Shown here piece after piece: positions 7,017 through 14,941 of a stretch of DNA of 64,000 nucleotides; the first letter of the stretch is position 1, and each line of letters opens with the position of its first letter. The stretch is from an uncultured Pelagibacteraceae bacterium (lineage in GTDB: Bacteria; Pseudomonadota; Alphaproteobacteria; Pelagibacterales; AG-422-B15): contig CABYZG010000004.1 in NCBI GenBank assembly GCA_902523455.1, forward strand, positions 62,001-126,000. Reading direction: 5' to 3'. Both the position numbers and the translations under genes were made by a program. Below the pieces are notes generated by a model. The model was given only the letters and a program-made list of their open reading frames with translations, was not told the origin of the DNA and made no database searches.

Positions 7017-7753
7017 TTAAAAAATCCTTTATTTTTTTGATCTGAAATCCAATGATTTATAAAGTTTATCCATTCTTGGTCACCTCTCGGTAACAAAATT
7101 GCGAATAGTTTTGCATTTTTAGGCTCATCAATATTTATGATTGATAGCTCTGGATATAAATTGATAAGCTTCAAAGCATCAACTTTGCTTGTTAATGATA
7201 CATCAGCTCTTCCTGACAACACTTCCTGATATTCACGCGCGGGAGCTTCAACCATCACAATTTTAGAATCTGGAAAAGATTTTTTAGCTTCATTTTCAAA
7301 GACTGTTCCGAGCGTAACAGCAACTGTTGTATTGGCATTATTGATGTTATCCCAGCTTCCAATATTTTCCAAATTCTTAGCCAGAGTCATTGCTACTGTT
7401 CCAGTACCATAATATGAATTCGAATAACCAGCGGTAAGTGCTCTCTTAGTCGTTATTGAAGCGCTGGATGTCATGTGGTATTTAGAGGCTACCACACCTG
7501 AAACAAGATTTTTCCAATCTGTTGCAACAAACTCAATATCAACACCCATATCTTCAGCGAGTTTTTTTGCTACATCAATATCGTAACCTTCGTATTCATT
7601 TGTTTCAGGATTCATAAAGCTCCAGCCTGGAAAATCGCCAGTTGTTCCAACTTTGAGTACACCATTTTTCATAATTTCATCTAGTGTGGATGCATATGAT
7701 AAAGATGAGATAAATAATGCAATAGAAATTAATAGGGCTTGAATGAGCTTCAT
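6989..7753 (-). CDS. amino-acid ABC transporter periplasmic binding protein (family 3)
   Basis: 254 residues with signal peptide (residues 1-21, ending SSLSYA). The mature part matches the family-3 solute-binding fold: LKVGTTGDFPGWSF near the N-terminus, EYEGYDIDVAKKLAEDMGVD, then ASITTKRA. It is somewhat like cyclohexadienyl dehydratase-type members, but divergence from a transporter permease gene 73 bp away favours a transport role. AGGAAA precedes the ATG. Ligand is probably a polar amino acid but unproven. The gene overlaps the MATE gene by 28 nt at their 3' ends. Confidence 0.85.
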   Translation of the reverse strand: MKLIQALLISIALFISSLSYASTLDEIMKNGVLKVGTTGDFPGWSFMNPETNEYEGYDIDVAKKLAEDMGVDIEFVATDWKNLVSGVVASKYHMTSSASITTKRALTAGYSNSYYGTGTVAMTLAKNLENIGSWDNINNANTTVAVTLGTVFENEAKKSFPDSKIVMVEAPAREYQEVLSGRADVSLTSKVDALKLINLYPELSIINIDEPKNAKLFAILLPRGDQEWINFINHWISDQKNKGFFNQTASKFGL

Positions 7754-7807
7754 ATGATTTTCCTCTTTTTAATATTTTTAAAAAATTATACGTTTATATT
7801 TAAATAA

Positions 7808-7813
7808 TATAAT
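7808..7813 (+). promoter_or_regulatory. TATAAT -10 element 13 nt before the permease start
   Basis: A perfect -10 hexamer whose expected transcription start falls about 6 nt before the ATG at 7827. No Shine-Dalgarno sequence is present. The -35 region is not recognisable. Confidence 0.35.
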
Positions 7814-7826
7814 TATATTTTTTATC

Positions 7827-8585
7827 ATGAATTTCAACATAGCTGGAAAAATCAATGTCTTCCTATTGCTTTTGTCTTTATTAGTATTAGCAGGATGTTC
7901 ATCAAATTATCAATGGGGTTGGTATGTAATTCTACCTAATAATAAGATTGGACTATCGAATATAGAGTTTTTAATTGGTGGTTTGGGTTACACCATAATT
8001 CTATCAGTAATTTCAATTATAATAGCAATATTTTTGGGCTTAATTGTCTCCGTTGCAAGTATTTCAAGAAACAGAGCTCTTAACTATATAAATGTTGGCT
8101 ATACAGAGATAATTCGAGCAATACCAGTTTTAGTCATGATTTTATGGGTGTACTATGGATTACCTGTTTTACTAAACTTAAATTTTACTGCATTTACTGC
8201 AGGGATCATCGCATTAAGTATCTGTGAAAGCCCATTTATAGCGGAGATTTTTAGATCTGGTATACAAGCTGTGCCTAAAGGTCAAAAAGAGGCCGGTTCC
8301 TCTATGGGTATGAGTTTTTTTCAAATTTTCTATCACATCACATTACCTCAAGCAGTTCGAATAATTTTACCTGCATTAGGCAATCAATTTGTTTACATGC
8401 TCAAGATGTCATCCCTTGTATCAATCATTGGTCTGAATGAGTTAACGAGAAAAGCTAATGAGCTCGTAGTTAGTCAGTATCGACCTCTGGAAATTTATAC
8501 ATTTTTAGTATTAGAATATTTAATCCTCATTTTAGTAGTTTCTTTTTTAGTAAGACGTCTTGAGAAAAGACTGAAGGTTCATTAA
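7827..8585 (+). CDS. amino-acid ABC transporter permease (HisM/GlnP type) with lipobox-like N-terminus
   Basis: 252 residues. The core (residues ~55-250) is a polar-amino-acid permease: TIILSVISIIIAIFLG at its start, then the EAA-type loop KGQKEAGSSMGMSFFQIFYH that contacts the ATPase, and ITLPQAVRIILPALGNQF. Ahead of it lies a signal-like segment ending LAGCSSNYQWGWY, a good lipobox with Cys23, which is unusual for a permease. It is divergent from the binding-protein gene. No ATPase gene is next to it; the 3' end overlaps selO. Inner membrane. Confidence 0.87.
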   Translation: MNFNIAGKINVFLLLLSLLVLAGCSSNYQWGWYVILPNNKIGLSNIEFLIGGLGYTIILSVISIIIAIFLGLIVSVASISRNRALNYINVGYTEIIRAIPVLVMILWVYYGLPVLLNLNFTAFTAGIIALSICESPFIAEIFRSGIQAVPKGQKEAGSSMGMSFFQIFYHITLPQAVRIILPALGNQFVYMLKMSSLVSIIGLNELTRKANELVVSQYRPLEIYTFLVLEYLILILVVSFLVRRLEKRLKVH

Positions 8586-10042
8586 GTCCCACAAAAAGTT
8601 TTATAGGGAATATTTGTTTTAGTTGGTGTTTCCAAATATTTGATGTTTACTTTTTTTAACTGGTAAGGTGAAGAAATTATCTCGTTAAGCTCATTAAACT
8701 TATCAAGCTTTCCATCTATTTCAGCTTCACTGAGCGCCTCTTCAACCAAATAATTTCTTGGAATTAAAATAGGATTAAAACTCATCATCATATCTAAATA
8801 TTCCTTACTTTTAACTCTTTCTTTCCATTCTCTTTTCCAATTATTAAACTCATAATCTTCAAACTCTTTATCGCCTGCATGATCATAATTCATTAGATTA
8901 CAAAATGTATTTGTAAAATCTGGTTTTTTTTGTTGCATCCATTTGATTAAGTTGTTGATGAGTTCTTCATCATCTTTGCTTTGATCTTTAATGCCAAGTT
9001 TTTTTTTCATCATTTGAAGCCATCTGTCCTTAAATAATGAACTAAAAGTATTTAAAAGATTTTGAGCAATTTCAATAGATTTTTTCTCATTTTTATCGAT
9101 GAGTGGTAATAAGCACTCTGCTAATCTAACTAAATTCCATTGAATTATTGAGGGTTGATTGGCAAAAGAATATCTTCCTTGAGTATCAATAGAGCTAAAA
9201 ACTGTATTAGCATCATAATGATCCATGAAAGCGCAAGGCCCATAATCAATCGTCTCTCCTGATATTGTTGAGTTATCAGTATTCATGACTCCATGAATAA
9301 ATCCAACACGCATCCATTCTACAATTAAGTTTATCTGTTTTTGCATGACAGCTTTTATGAATTCAATCGCAATATTTTCGGAGAATTTTACATCACTAAA
9401 ATGTCTTTTTATTGAGAAATCTAGAAGAGATTTCATGCTTTGATAATCTTTGTGTGCTGCTAAAAACTGAAAAGTACCAATTCTTATGTGGCTGCTTGCT
9501 ACTCGTGTTAATATGGATCCTTTTAAAGGAGCCTCTCGGTATACTTTTTCACCGGTCTCAACAACTGCTAAACTTCTTGTAGTTGGAATACCTAAATAAT
9601 ACATTGCTTCACTAATTAAATATTCACGTAACATTGGTCCCAATGCAGCCTTACCATCTCCTCCCCTTGAATAAGGCGTTCGTCCAGAACCTTTATACTG
9701 AATATCAAATATTTCACCCTCTGGGGTCATTTGTTCACCGACAACGTGAGCTCTACCGTCACCAAGAATTGTGAATTGTCCAAATTGATGCCCAGCATAA
9801 GCTTGTGCGAATGGCTTTGCTCCATGGGGCAATTGATTTCCTGAAAATAAATTTGATAGGTCTTTTTCAGAGATCCCTTTTAAATTTAGACCAAGTTTTT
9901 TGGCCAGCTTATGATTAATAATGACGGTGCTTGGATTATTAACTGCGTCTGGTTTTAATTCTGAGAACAGTTTGTCAGATATTTGGGTATAACTGTTTTG
10001 TAAGTTCCATCCTGGATCAGAAAGAGATACATTATTCTTCAT
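8582..10042 (-). CDS. selO: protein adenylyltransferase SelO (YdiU)
   Basis: 486 residues, pseudokinase-fold enzyme that transfers AMP from ATP to protein hydroxyls, linked to redox stress. Family signatures are clear: QFGQFTILGDGRAHVVGE, then IQYKGSGRTPYSRGGDGKA, LREYLISEAMYYLGIPTTRS, and the metal-binding NTDNSTISGETIDYGPCAF. The protein ends in FCGT, the position where many homologues carry a redox Cys or selenocysteine. Its stop shares bases with the stop of the convergent permease gene (TTAA at 8582-8585). Upstream, 44 bp separate it from the divergent YjbQ gene. Confidence 0.95.
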   Translation of the reverse strand: MKNNVSLSDPGWNLQNSYTQISDKLFSELKPDAVNNPSTVIINHKLAKKLGLNLKGISEKDLSNLFSGNQLPHGAKPFAQAYAGHQFGQFTILGDGRAHVVGEQMTPEGEIFDIQYKGSGRTPYSRGGDGKAALGPMLREYLISEAMYYLGIPTTRSLAVVETGEKVYREAPLKGSILTRVASSHIRIGTFQFLAAHKDYQSMKSLLDFSIKRHFSDVKFSENIAIEFIKAVMQKQINLIVEWMRVGFIHGVMNTDNSTISGETIDYGPCAFMDHYDANTVFSSIDTQGRYSFANQPSIIQWNLVRLAECLLPLIDKNEKKSIEIAQNLLNTFSSLFKDRWLQMMKKKLGIKDQSKDDEELINNLIKWMQQKKPDFTNTFCNLMNYDHAGDKEFEDYEFNNWKREWKERVKSKEYLDMMMSFNPILIPRNYLVEEALSEAEIDGKLDKFNELNEIISSPYQLKKVNIKYLETPTKTNIPYKTFCGT

Positions 10043-10086
10043 TGTTGTTGTAAACTTAATTTAATTTTACATATATTTATATCAAA

Positions 10087-10509
10087 ATGTTAATTCAAAA
10101 AGAACTTGAAATAGTAGTTGAAGGAAAAGGGCTCTATAATATTACAGATATTATAAATCAAGCTATTAGCAAACATAGAATATCAAAAGGTATCTGCACT
10201 ATTTTTATCAAACACACATCTGCATCTCTAATTATTCAGGAAAACGCTGACCCTAACGTCCTTAAAGATTTAGAAAATTACTACGACAAAATAGTACCCG
10301 AAAAAGATAATTATTTACATAGTCAGGAAGGTCCGGATGATATGCCCGCACATATTAAATCTTCTCTGACAAACACAACGCTAAATATTCCAATTAAAGA
10401 AAAAAAACTTGACCTTGGAATATGGCAGGGAGTGTATTTATTTGAGCACCGATATAAGAATAATGATCTTGGAATAAAAAGAATTATTTCAATGACAGTG
10501 ATTGCTTAA
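10087..10509 (+). CDS. YjbQ / UPF0047 family protein
   Basis: 140 residues, the usual length of the UPF0047 family, some members of which show weak thiamin-phosphate-synthase activity. Typical motifs are FIKHTSASLIIQENADPNV, then SQEGPDDMPAHIKSSL and LGIWQGVYLFEHR; conserved histidines (HTSAS, DMPAH, EHR) form the presumed metal site. Cytoplasmic. The true cellular role of the family is uncertain. The stop shares the TTAA at 10506-10509 with the convergent cytochrome c' gene. Confidence 0.9.
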   Translation: MLIQKELEIVVEGKGLYNITDIINQAISKHRISKGICTIFIKHTSASLIIQENADPNVLKDLENYYDKIVPEKDNYLHSQEGPDDMPAHIKSSLTNTTLNIPIKEKKLDLGIWQGVYLFEHRYKNNDLGIKRIISMTVIA

Positions 10510-10958
10510 TGAGGCATTCTAAATTTATCGTGGCAAGCTTTGCAACTCGACCAAATTAAATTCTTTTGAGCCTCTTTTAATTCATCTCCAGTAAGGCTAG
10601 CAGCAATCTGGGTAAATTTTTTAACTTTGTCTGAAGTTTCAATCATCAAAGCATTAAATTCATCTTTTTGAAGCCAAATAGTGGGTAAAGCTTCTGTATC
10701 ATAACCTGTTTTTGAATTTTCAGGAAAAAGATCAATGAGTTTATCATAATTTGCGCTCATTTTTTCAGAAAGCTCTATGACTTTATCATTATTACCTTTT
10801 GCTATTTCTGCAGACATTTTTTTTGCATGGCTATAATTTTGCTTAAATAATGATTTTCTTTCTTTTATAATTTTTCCATGGTCATCAGCAAAACCAATAA
10901 AGACAAAAAATAAAGATGCTAAGATTGACGAAAGCAGTATTTGAAAAATTATCTTCAT
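10506..10958 (-). CDS. cytochrome c' family protein
   Basis: 150 residues with a signal peptide (residues 1-24) and a mostly helical mature domain of about 125 residues, right for a four-helix cytochrome c'. The single haem motif C139-KA-C142-H143 lies near the C-terminus, as in the family. Cytochromes c' are periplasmic and often bind NO. The gene begins only 16 bp from the divergent cytochrome b561 start, which suggests a functional electron-transfer pair, though this is inferred. Confidence 0.9.
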   Translation of the reverse strand: MKIIFQILLSSILASLFFVFIGFADDHGKIIKERKSLFKQNYSHAKKMSAEIAKGNNDKVIELSEKMSANYDKLIDLFPENSKTGYDTEALPTIWLQKDEFNALMIETSDKVKKFTQIAASLTGDELKEAQKNLIWSSCKACHDKFRMPH

Positions 10959-10974
10959 ATTTTAAATATATATT

Positions 10975-11502
10975 ATGAAAATTAAAAATGACAATAGTAC
11001 TTATGGGGTTCTTGCACGACTCTTTCATTGGCTCACTTTTTTAATCTTATTAATTCAATTACCTCTAGGACTTTATTTGGACAATTTGGAGTTTTCTGAA
11101 TTTAAATTAACTGTTGAAAATATCCACATCATAATTGGTATGAGTATTTTTTACATAACATTATTAAGAATGATTTGGAAATTTTTGAATCCAAAGCCAA
11201 TAACTTCAGCTGTGAATAAATTACAATTAATAGCATCAAAGGTAGTACATGGACTTTTTTATATTACTCTTCTTTTAATTACAATCAGCGGAGTCTTAAA
11301 ACTTTTACTTTCCGGCGAGGAAGTTAATTTGATTATTTCCACGGTATACATTGAATATTTTAACTACGAGCTTGCAGACCGATTCCAAACTGTTCATGTT
11401 ATTTCAGCATATTTTTTGATACTTCTTTTCACTATTCATTTAGGAGCTGTTGTGTATCATCATCTCATACAAAAAGACCCAATTTTAAAAAAAATGCTGT
11501 GA
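10975..11502 (+). CDS. cytochrome b561 (CybB-type) membrane protein
   Basis: 175 residues with four membrane helices and the family's di-haem histidines: His in ARLFHWLTF at the N-terminus, HIIIG in helix 2, VHVISAY and IHLGAVVYHH in later helices. Such proteins carry electrons between quinol and periplasmic or membrane partners. It is divergent from a cytochrome c' gene at 16 bp and is followed after 6 nt by the carboxyltransferase gene. No ribosome-binding site fits in the 16-bp gap. Confidence 0.9.
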   Translation: MKIKNDNSTYGVLARLFHWLTFLILLIQLPLGLYLDNLEFSEFKLTVENIHIIIGMSIFYITLLRMIWKFLNPKPITSAVNKLQLIASKVVHGLFYITLLLITISGVLKLLLSGEEVNLIISTVYIEYFNYELADRFQTVHVISAYFLILLFTIHLGAVVYHHLIQKDPILKKML

Positions 11503-11508
11503 TCAAAT

Positions 11509-13026
11509 ATGTCCGATAATCCTAATTTGTCTCAATTTCTCGATAGGCTGGAAAAATTAAGTGATGAGTCTCGAACAGCAGCAAAAAACAAAAGGCATAA
11601 ACTTGGATTAAGAACAGCAAGAGAAAATCTCGATCACTTAGTTGATGATCAAAGTTTTTTAGAATACGGCGCTTTTGCGGTAGCAGCACAAAGAAACAGA
11701 AGAAAATACGAAGACCTTCAAATTGATACTGCGGCAGACGGTATTATTACTGGATTTTGTAAAATCAATTCTGATCTTATTGGTGAGGAAAAATCTGATG
11801 CGATCAGTATTGTTTACGACTATTCAGTATTAGCAGGTACTCAAGGTTTTTTTCATCATATGAAACTTGATCGCATCTGTGAAAAAGCAAAAGAGTTTAA
11901 ACTTCCAATAGTCATCTATACAGAAGGTGGAGGTGGAAGGCCTGGAGATACAGATGTAACAACATCTGTTGCTGGTTTACATGTCCCATCCTTCGCCCTC
12001 TGGGCAAGTTTGTACGGTAGATGTTTGAGAATTGCTATAAATAATGGATTTTGTTTCGCTGGTAATGCAGCTCTTTTTGGAAGTGCAGACATCAGGATTG
12101 CTACAAAGGATTCTTGGATTGGAATGGCAGGACCTGCAATGATTGAAGGTGGTGGACTTGGAAAGTTTGATCCAAAGGAAATAGGACCGTCAGACATTCA
12201 AAAAAATAACGGAGTAATTGACTATGTTGCTGAAGACGAAAAAGAGGCAACTATTATTGCTAAAAAAATACTCTCATACTTTCAAGGAGACATTAAAGAT
12301 TGGAAAGCTGATGATCAGACTCAACTAAGTAATATTATGCCCAAAGATAGAAGATGGTCTTATCCAGTAAGAGACATTATAAAAATTATTTCTGATATTG
12401 AAGAATTTACCGAAATAAAACCTGAATATGGAAAAGGAATTGTTACGTGCTTTATTAGAATAGAGGGAAAGCCTTTTGGGTTATTGGCAAATGATAGTCA
12501 ACATTTAGGAGGCGCAATTGATTCCGAAGGAGCTGACAAAGCATCTTCTTTTATTGAAATGTGTAGTGAATATGGTTTACCGCTTATTTCACTAGTTGAT
12601 ACGCCTGGATTTATGGTGGGACCAGATAGTGAGAAAGAAGGGGCTGTTAGAAGAATGTCAAATCTCTTTAAGATAGGATCAAAAGTAAAAGTACCTTTAA
12701 CAGCTATTTTTTTAAGAAAAGGATATGGACTTGGAGCTCAGGCAATGGTTGGCGGTAGCCTTCATGAGCCAGTATATACAGCAGCATGGCCAACAGGAGA
12801 GTTTGGAGCAATGGGGTTAGAAGGAGCTGTAAAACTTGGGTTTAAAAAAGAGTTAGAAAAAGTTGAAGATAATTCAAAAAGAGAGGAATTATTTAATGGT
12901 CTAGTTGAAAAACTCTATGATAAAGGTAAAGCCATAGAAGCTGCTGCTCACCTTGAAATCGATGCAGTAATAAATCCATCTGAAACACGAAGTGTTATCT
13001 TAAAATCACAAAAGACCTTAGTATGA
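11509..13026 (+). CDS. acyl-CoA carboxylase carboxyltransferase subunit (PccB-like)
   Basis: 505 residues, normal length for the beta subunit of propionyl-, methylcrotonyl- or related acyl-CoA carboxylases, holding N- and C-terminal crotonase-like halves. Visible motifs: EGGGGRPGD and GNAALFGSADIRIA in the N half; LVDTPGFMVGP, FLRKGYGLGAQAMVGG and AAWPTGEFGAMGLEGAVKLG in the C half. The biotin-carboxylase/carrier partner is not in the window. It overlaps the next gene, a maleate-isomerase-like protein, in ATGA (13023-13026), suggesting joint function. Specificity cannot be read off. Confidence 0.88.
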   Translation: MSDNPNLSQFLDRLEKLSDESRTAAKNKRHKLGLRTARENLDHLVDDQSFLEYGAFAVAAQRNRRKYEDLQIDTAADGIITGFCKINSDLIGEEKSDAISIVYDYSVLAGTQGFFHHMKLDRICEKAKEFKLPIVIYTEGGGGRPGDTDVTTSVAGLHVPSFALWASLYGRCLRIAINNGFCFAGNAALFGSADIRIATKDSWIGMAGPAMIEGGGLGKFDPKEIGPSDIQKNNGVIDYVAEDEKEATIIAKKILSYFQGDIKDWKADDQTQLSNIMPKDRRWSYPVRDIIKIISDIEEFTEIKPEYGKGIVTCFIRIEGKPFGLLANDSQHLGGAIDSEGADKASSFIEMCSEYGLPLISLVDTPGFMVGPDSEKEGAVRRMSNLFKIGSKVKVPLTAIFLRKGYGLGAQAMVGGSLHEPVYTAAWPTGEFGAMGLEGAVKLGFKKELEKVEDNSKREELFNGLVEKLYDKGKAIEAAAHLEIDAVINPSETRSVILKSQKTLV

Positions 13027-13754
13027 GAAATTTTGAATTGGATGACAATAGATATTACAAAGCGAGATTAGGGTTGATCATTCTTCAGAGCGATGAAACT
13101 ATTGAGCAAGAATTCAGAACCATTCTTGATGAAAGTATATCAATCAATCACTCACGCATTTATTGTGACAATATTGTGAGCAATGAAAATCTTGAACTTA
13201 TGGAAAAAGAATTACCAGCAGCATCTGCGTTATTACCTGATATTCAGTATGATAGTATTGGATATGCTTGCACATCAGGCGCAACAGTTATTGGCTCTGA
13301 TAAAATTGAAAGTCTTATAAATATAAAGCATAAAATGGCATTTGTAACTGATCCAATAAGAGCTGTAAAAAAAGCTATGAGCACGTTAGGCTGTAGTAAA
13401 ATAAATTTTGTATCACCTTATCAAGAGTCGGTAACAAAATCTTTACGTGATCATTTACATGCTAATAATTTTATAATTCAAAACCAAATTTCTTTTAATG
13501 AGTCCGATGATAGGAATGTTGCAAGGATTTCAGATAAAGACAGCCTAGAAGCTATAATAGAAGTTGGTAAACAGGATTGTGAAGCTGTATTTATTTCATG
13601 TACTAACCTTAAAACATTTAAGATTATCAATGAAGCAGAGAAAGTATTAGATAAACCAGTAGTCTCATCAAATCAGGCGATTAGCTGGCAAATGTTAAGA
13701 GAGGCTGGAATTAATAGTACAGCTGGTCCAGGAATTCTTTTTTCAAAACATTAG
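13023..13754 (+). CDS. maleate isomerase / arylmalonate decarboxylase-like (Asp/Glu racemase superfamily) protein
   Basis: 243 residues. The two catalytic cysteines of the superfamily are in place: YACTSGATV (about residue 83) and ISCTNLKT (about residue 199). The C-terminal LDKPVVSSNQAISWQMLREAG is typical of maleate cis-trans isomerases and arylmalonate decarboxylases. The reaction may be isomerisation or decarboxylation of a small diacid. Overlap with the carboxyltransferase gene by four bases means coupled translation; the pair may act on one malonyl-type intermediate, an inference. Confidence 0.82.
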   Translation: MRNFELDDNRYYKARLGLIILQSDETIEQEFRTILDESISINHSRIYCDNIVSNENLELMEKELPAASALLPDIQYDSIGYACTSGATVIGSDKIESLINIKHKMAFVTDPIRAVKKAMSTLGCSKINFVSPYQESVTKSLRDHLHANNFIIQNQISFNESDDRNVARISDKDSLEAIIEVGKQDCEAVFISCTNLKTFKIINEAEKVLDKPVVSSNQAISWQMLREAGINSTAGPGILFSKH

Positions 13755-14377
13755 CTAAGAGCTAACCAAACACCAACACCCACCATTAAGAAACCTGCTA
13801 ACCCATTAATAAGCCTGATATTATTGTGTTTTTTTAACATAATGCCTAAAGCTTGACCTCCAGTTGCATAAATCATAAGTGAAATAAATTCAATTATAAG
13901 AATAATTATTACGAGTGCTGACATTTGCGGAATTAAATTTACTTCGTAATTAATAAATGCAGGTACCATTGCAATAAAAAATGCCCAACCCTTTGGATTC
14001 GCAATAGCAGTTATAAAGCCTTGCATTGCTAATTTAAAAAAATTTATTTCAAATGAAGGTGAACCATCCAAATTTAATGCAAGTGATCCCCTTGAGTTAA
14101 TCATCTGATACCCAACAAACATTAAATAAAGCCCTCCTCCATATTTGAAAACTGCAAATGCAATTGGAAAAGATGAGATTATCGCTCCACCTCCTACCAC
14201 TGCTGTACCTGCCACAATTAAAACTCCGATTAATTCTCCAACCATCATTTTCATTGTATTTTTTACACCTATTGTAATTCCCATTGTCAAAGCAAGTGTC
14301 ATGCATAAACCGGGTGTAATAGATATTATGAAAAAAACTGGTATGAAAAAGTAAAGTAATGAGAAATCAAAGATCAT
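13751..14377 (-). CDS. LysE/RhtB-family exporter
   Basis: 208 residues from ATG 14377; an in-frame TTG at 14389 is less likely. Six hydrophobic segments and the family start (FFIISITPGLCMTLALTMGI, with the conserved PGP-like PGL) identify an amino-acid or homoserine exporter of the inner membrane. IANPKGWAFFIAMVPAFIN in the middle is also characteristic. Its stop codon shares bases with the convergent isomerase gene (TTAG at 13751-13754). It lies downstream of the structured RNA on the same strand, whose terminator should isolate it. Confidence 0.88.
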   Translation of the reverse strand: MIFDFSLLYFFIPVFFIISITPGLCMTLALTMGITIGVKNTMKMMVGELIGVLIVAGTAVVGGGAIISSFPIAFAVFKYGGGLYLMFVGYQMINSRGSLALNLDGSPSFEINFFKLAMQGFITAIANPKGWAFFIAMVPAFINYEVNLIPQMSALVIIILIIEFISLMIYATGGQALGIMLKKHNNIRLINGLAGFLMVGVGVWLALS

Positions 14378-14405
14378 AAGAACGAGCAATAGTATTTAAG
14401 GGAGC

Positions 14406-14456
14406 AAAAAAAAACGGGGCGCAACACAAACCCCTAAAGGTCTCTGTTCCGCCCCG
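14406..14456 (-). terminator. intrinsic terminator of the structured RNA
   Basis: A 7-bp GC-only stem (CGGGGCG with CGCCCCG), extended by a partly paired inner helix, is followed directly by nine T on the minus strand (14414-14406). It is the only textbook Rho-independent terminator I found in the window. Confidence 0.85.
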
Positions 14457-14510
14457 AAACTCGGCTTCCCGCCGACAAACTCCCCGAAGGGCTTTCGATC
14501 TTTGTTCGTC
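14406..14510 (-). ncRNA. structured small RNA, unclassified
   Basis: A markedly GC-rich island in an AT-rich intergenic region. On the minus strand it holds three hairpins in order: CCC-UUCG-GGG (14491-14482) flanked by ACAAA/UUUGU, UCGGC-GGGAA-GCCGA (14475-14461), and a long stem closed by CGGGGCG/CGCCCCG (14456-14415) followed by nine U. No reading frame of note exists. It does not show the conserved cores I know for 4.5S SRP RNA, RNase P or tmRNA. The 5' end is estimated; a TTATAT element at 14517-14512 could be the -10 box. Confidence 0.7.
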
Positions 14511-14578
14511 CGATATAAAATATTAGCAAATAGAGAAAATATTTTAAATAATTTTTATAAAAAAAACTCCTTATACGA

Positions 14579-14595
14579 TGTGGATAAGTGGATAA
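14579..14595 (+). promoter_or_regulatory. two adjacent DnaA boxes
   Basis: TGTGGATAA (14579-14587) is a perfect consensus DnaA box (reverse complement TTATCCACA). The next nine bases from 14587, AGTGGATAA, differ at one position. The flanks are very AT-rich. This could be a DnaA-controlled promoter site for the structured RNA 70 bp away or part of a larger DnaA-binding region; two boxes alone do not define an origin. Confidence 0.5.
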
Positions 14596-14639
14596 ATAGT
14601 TTTTACTATAAGAATCAATAAATAATTAAAAATACTTAA

Positions 14640-14864
14640 TTAAGATTCCATGCCCCAAGATAAAGAATTCCATATTCTTTCATGAAAATAATAAATAGTT
14701 ACCTTTGTAATAACTTCCAATGCAGCAATTAAACCAGCAGTTTCAAGAACTGAAAAATCTGATTTTAAAATTACTAAGTAACTGATTAAGAATGTATCTG
14801 CTGTTGCCGTTACTCTCCAGGTAAGAGCCTTTACTAATGATCTTTTTTTTGAACTTTTAGGCAC
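14640..14864 (-). CDS. DUF2061 membrane protein
   Basis: 74 residues, the usual size for DUF2061. The N-terminus KKRSLVKALTWRVTATADTF and the end TIYYFHERIWNSLSWG are the family's hallmark motifs, with two hydrophobic segments between. Function unknown; in other bacteria the gene is often seen near sulfate assimilation genes, none of which are here. The DnaA boxes and structured RNA lie downstream on the same strand. Confidence 0.85.
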   Translation of the reverse strand: MPKSSKKRSLVKALTWRVTATADTFLISYLVILKSDFSVLETAGLIAALEVITKVTIYYFHERIWNSLSWGMES

Positions 14865-14941
14865 TACTTTTAATTAGTTATCTAATAAAGCTTTTCAATT
14901 AATAGTTTTTTTATATTTGTTTAAAAAAATAAACTATTGAT

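Noticed and set aside
11916-12197. Minus-strand 93-codon ORF inside the carboxyltransferase gene
   Set aside because: It is a shadow of a highly conserved coding frame on the plus strand.
14406-14510. Structured RNA as 4.5S SRP RNA, RNase P RNA or tmRNA
   Set aside because: The conserved GGAAGnAGCA-type SRP core and the RNase P and tmRNA cores are not present; left unclassified.
14530-14640. Replication origin
   Set aside because: Only two DnaA boxes and no dnaA, parAB, hemE or similar marker genes nearby; kept as DnaA boxes only.
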